Shown here: piece by piece, positions 15,309 to 16,761 of the stretch
Layout: the number at the start of each line of letters is the position of its first letter
Position numbering within the stretch: the stretch's first letter is position 1
Made by a program: the position numbers and the translations under genes
NCBI GenBank assembly: GCA_017411585.1
Contig: JAFQPV010000145.1
Location: 1-16,761 of the forward strand
Length of the DNA stretch: 16,761 nucleotides
Source: Clostridia bacterium
GTDB taxonomy: Bacteria > Bacillota > Clostridia > UBA1381 > UMGS1253
Direction: 5' to 3'
Notes under the pieces: model-generated
Databases searched by the model: none
Told to the model about the DNA's origin: nothing
What the model saw: the letters and a program-made list of their open reading frames with translations, nothing else

Positions 15309-16604
15309 ATGGAGTACAACATACTTGATTTCGGCGCAGTAGCAGATGGTGCAACCGTCAATACTGCAGCAATTCAAAATGCAATCGACAAGTGTCATCA
15401 GGCAGGTGGCGGCAGAGTCATCGTTCCTGCAGGCGGCACATTTGTCAGCGGCACCATTTACTTAAAAAGCAATGTAGAGCTTTATTTAGAGCACGGCGCA
15501 TGCCTGAAGGCAAGCACAAATATGGCAGACTACAATTCGGATGATGCGTATCCGGAAAACCACGAAAGCATTAAGGAGCGCTGGACGGCAAAGCACTTTA
15601 TTATTTGTGTAAGACAAAAAAATGTTGCCATAACGGGCGGCGGTACACTCGATGGCAGCGGCGACTTTTTCTTCGAAGACCCAAAACCGTTTGAACCGAC
15701 CAATTCCTACAGTTGGATGTTCGGCATGTTTAACGTAAAAGACGATAATATCAGACGCCCGGGGCAGATGCTTGCAATTATAGATTCAGAAAACATTAAA
15801 ATTTCGGGCGTTGAAATTGTGAATTCTCCTTGCTGGACCGTATTTTTACACGGTTGCCGTTATGCACAGATTACCGGTGTTCGCATTTTCAACAAAGTGT
15901 ATCATGAAAACACAGATGGTATTGATATCGATGTGTGCGAAAATGTAACGGTTTCCGATTGTATGATTAAAACCGGCGACGACTGCATCACTTTGCGTTG
16001 TGCGGCAAGTCGCCTTACCAACGGAATGGACACCTGTAAAAACATTTCGATTACAAACTGCGTGCTGGAATGCTCCGTATGTGCATTCAGGATCGGTGTC
16101 GGTGTCGGGAAAATTCGAAATGCGACGATTTCCAACATTACGGTTTCGCGCTGCGGCAGCGTGTTTAATTTTATGACCTCATACTCCGGCAGAGGCGAAG
16201 CCTTTATCGAAAACATTAACATTGCAAACATAACTGCCGAAAAAGCCGGCATGGCGTTAAACATCGAATCGCCGGTGGCCGGTGGTGTAAAGGATGTTTC
16301 CATCACCAACTTCAGAGCACATCTTTTCTCCGCAGTCAAAATCGTTGCAAAAGAAAAGGGTATGGTTTCGAACATCAACTGTACTGATATGCACTTAATT
16401 TCCGAAAATGCCGATTTCCCGGTCGGCGATCGCGAACGCGAGTTCAGAGGCAGTTATCTGATTTACGGTGAAAATGCCGACAATTTAACCTTTACAAATA
16501 CAATTGCAGAAGTCCGTGAAGCTTTTTTGGGTAAATGGGAAGGTATTAAAGCATTTAAAAACTGTGATGGTGTTACCATTAATGGCGGAAACATCGGCGA
16601 ATAA
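15309..16604 (+). CDS. GH28 polygalacturonase-like glycosidase, cytoplasmic
   Basis: A 431-residue right-handed beta-helix protein of the pectinase superfamily. The ATG at 15309 is chosen because GCGGAGG (15294-15300) lies 8 bases upstream. The frame stays open to 15210, but that region holds the promoter. The N-terminus starts FGAVADG, the usual GH28 opening, with no signal peptide. Catalytic motifs NTDGID (D203) and GDDC (D224, D225) are intact. The usual G-H-G motif is replaced by CAFRIGVGVGKIRN, and no R-I-K motif is seen, as in a divergent bacterial subgroup. It probably hydrolyses galacturonide-type or related bonds in short imported oligosaccharides. It is transcribed divergently from HepB across a shared control region and followed by a strong terminator, so it is monocistronic. 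Confidence 0.85.
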   Translation: MEYNILDFGAVADGATVNTAAIQNAIDKCHQAGGGRVIVPAGGTFVSGTIYLKSNVELYLEHGACLKASTNMADYNSDDAYPENHESIKERWTAKHFIICVRQKNVAITGGGTLDGSGDFFFEDPKPFEPTNSYSWMFGMFNVKDDNIRRPGQMLAIIDSENIKISGVEIVNSPCWTVFLHGCRYAQITGVRIFNKVYHENTDGIDIDVCENVTVSDCMIKTGDDCITLRCAASRLTNGMDTCKNISITNCVLECSVCAFRIGVGVGKIRNATISNITVSRCGSVFNFMTSYSGRGEAFIENINIANITAEKAGMALNIESPVAGGVKDVSITNFRAHLFSAVKIVAKEKGMVSNINCTDMHLISENADFPVGDREREFRGSYLIYGENADNLTFTNTIAEVREAFLGKWEGIKAFKNCDGVTINGGNIGE

Positions 16605-16619
16605 GTTACTTACAAATTC

Positions 16620-16650
16620 AAAAATCCCACAGCGATTGCTGTGGGATTTT
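16620..16650. terminator. Bidirectional intrinsic terminator after GH28
   Basis: A perfect 13-base stem (16621-16633 with 16638-16650) encloses the loop GATT and ends in A and T runs on the two sides. It lies 16 bases after the GH28 stop and 8 bases after the stop of the converging minus-strand gene, so it probably serves both. Confidence 0.9.
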
Positions 16651-16657
16651 CATATCT

Positions 16658-16761
16658 TTAATTATTTTGCTCACATTTACCGGAAGCAATACGGCGGCTG
16701 AAAAAGTCATCCTTGTCTATACCATCCAGCTTTGGTGCATCCAGGAAGGAAACCTTACAGG
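16658..16761 (-). CDS. C-terminal end of an unidentified protein
   Basis: The minus strand is open from the right edge to a TAA at 16658-16660, giving 33 residues that include VSFLDAPKLDGIDKDDFF. It is the only long-open minus frame here, and it ends next to a bidirectional terminator, converging on GH28. The fragment is too short to assign a family. It could be another enzyme of the locus or an unrelated gene. Confidence 0.55.
   Translation of the reverse strand, partial: CKVSFLDAPKLDGIDKDDFFSRRIASGKCEQNN

Overview
The window looks like part of a carbohydrate-degradation locus from an anaerobic, Gram-positive Clostridia-type bacterium. The grounds are AGGAGG-type ribosome binding sites, sigma-A-like promoters (several with an extended TGn -10), large secreted proteins with a copper-amine-oxidase N-terminal-like domain (common in Firmicutes surface proteins), and glycosidases of gut and anaerobic Firmicutes type. 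I cannot name a species. No rRNA, tRNA, CRISPR array or intact transposase was seen.

Layout. At the left edge (1-503, minus) lies the 5' part of a flavin-dependent oxidoreductase. From about 545 to 1500 there is a scar of foreign DNA: a 5'-truncated VRR-NUC nuclease, a 3'-truncated PD-(D/E)XK nuclease (both plus strand, phage type), a strong bidirectional terminator, and a helix-turn-helix fragment on the minus strand. From 15091 leftward to 1559, five minus-strand genes follow in order: a secreted 1524-residue heparinase II/III-like protein (HepB), a divergent GDPD-like TIM-barrel protein, a GH3 beta-N-acetylglucosaminidase-like enzyme, a GH20-like TIM-barrel protein, and a second secreted 1517-residue heparinase II/III-like protein (HepA). 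A hairpin at 7436-7466 and a promoter with a 21-bp-period direct repeat at 7252-7320 suggest two transcription units: HepB/GDPD-like/GH3, and GH20-like/HepA. Diverging from HepB on the plus strand is a cytoplasmic GH28 polygalacturonase-like protein (15309-16604), followed by a bidirectional terminator and the C-terminal end of an unidentified minus-strand gene.

How the parts may work together (inference). The two giant proteins have signal peptides and would act outside the cell on a uronic-acid-containing polysaccharide. The four other enzymes lack signal peptides and would finish imported oligosaccharides inside the cell. No transporter, regulator or uronate-metabolism gene is present, so these must lie outside the window. 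The HepB/GH28 divergent region carries two good promoters on either side of a perfect 19-bp odd-centred palindrome, which suggests one regulator controls both arms. The most unusual items are the GDPD-like protein that has lost its expected metal ligands, the GH28 protein lacking the usual active-site His motif, and the pair of heparinase-like paralogues with different residues at the key His positions. The substrate cannot be fixed from sequence alone.
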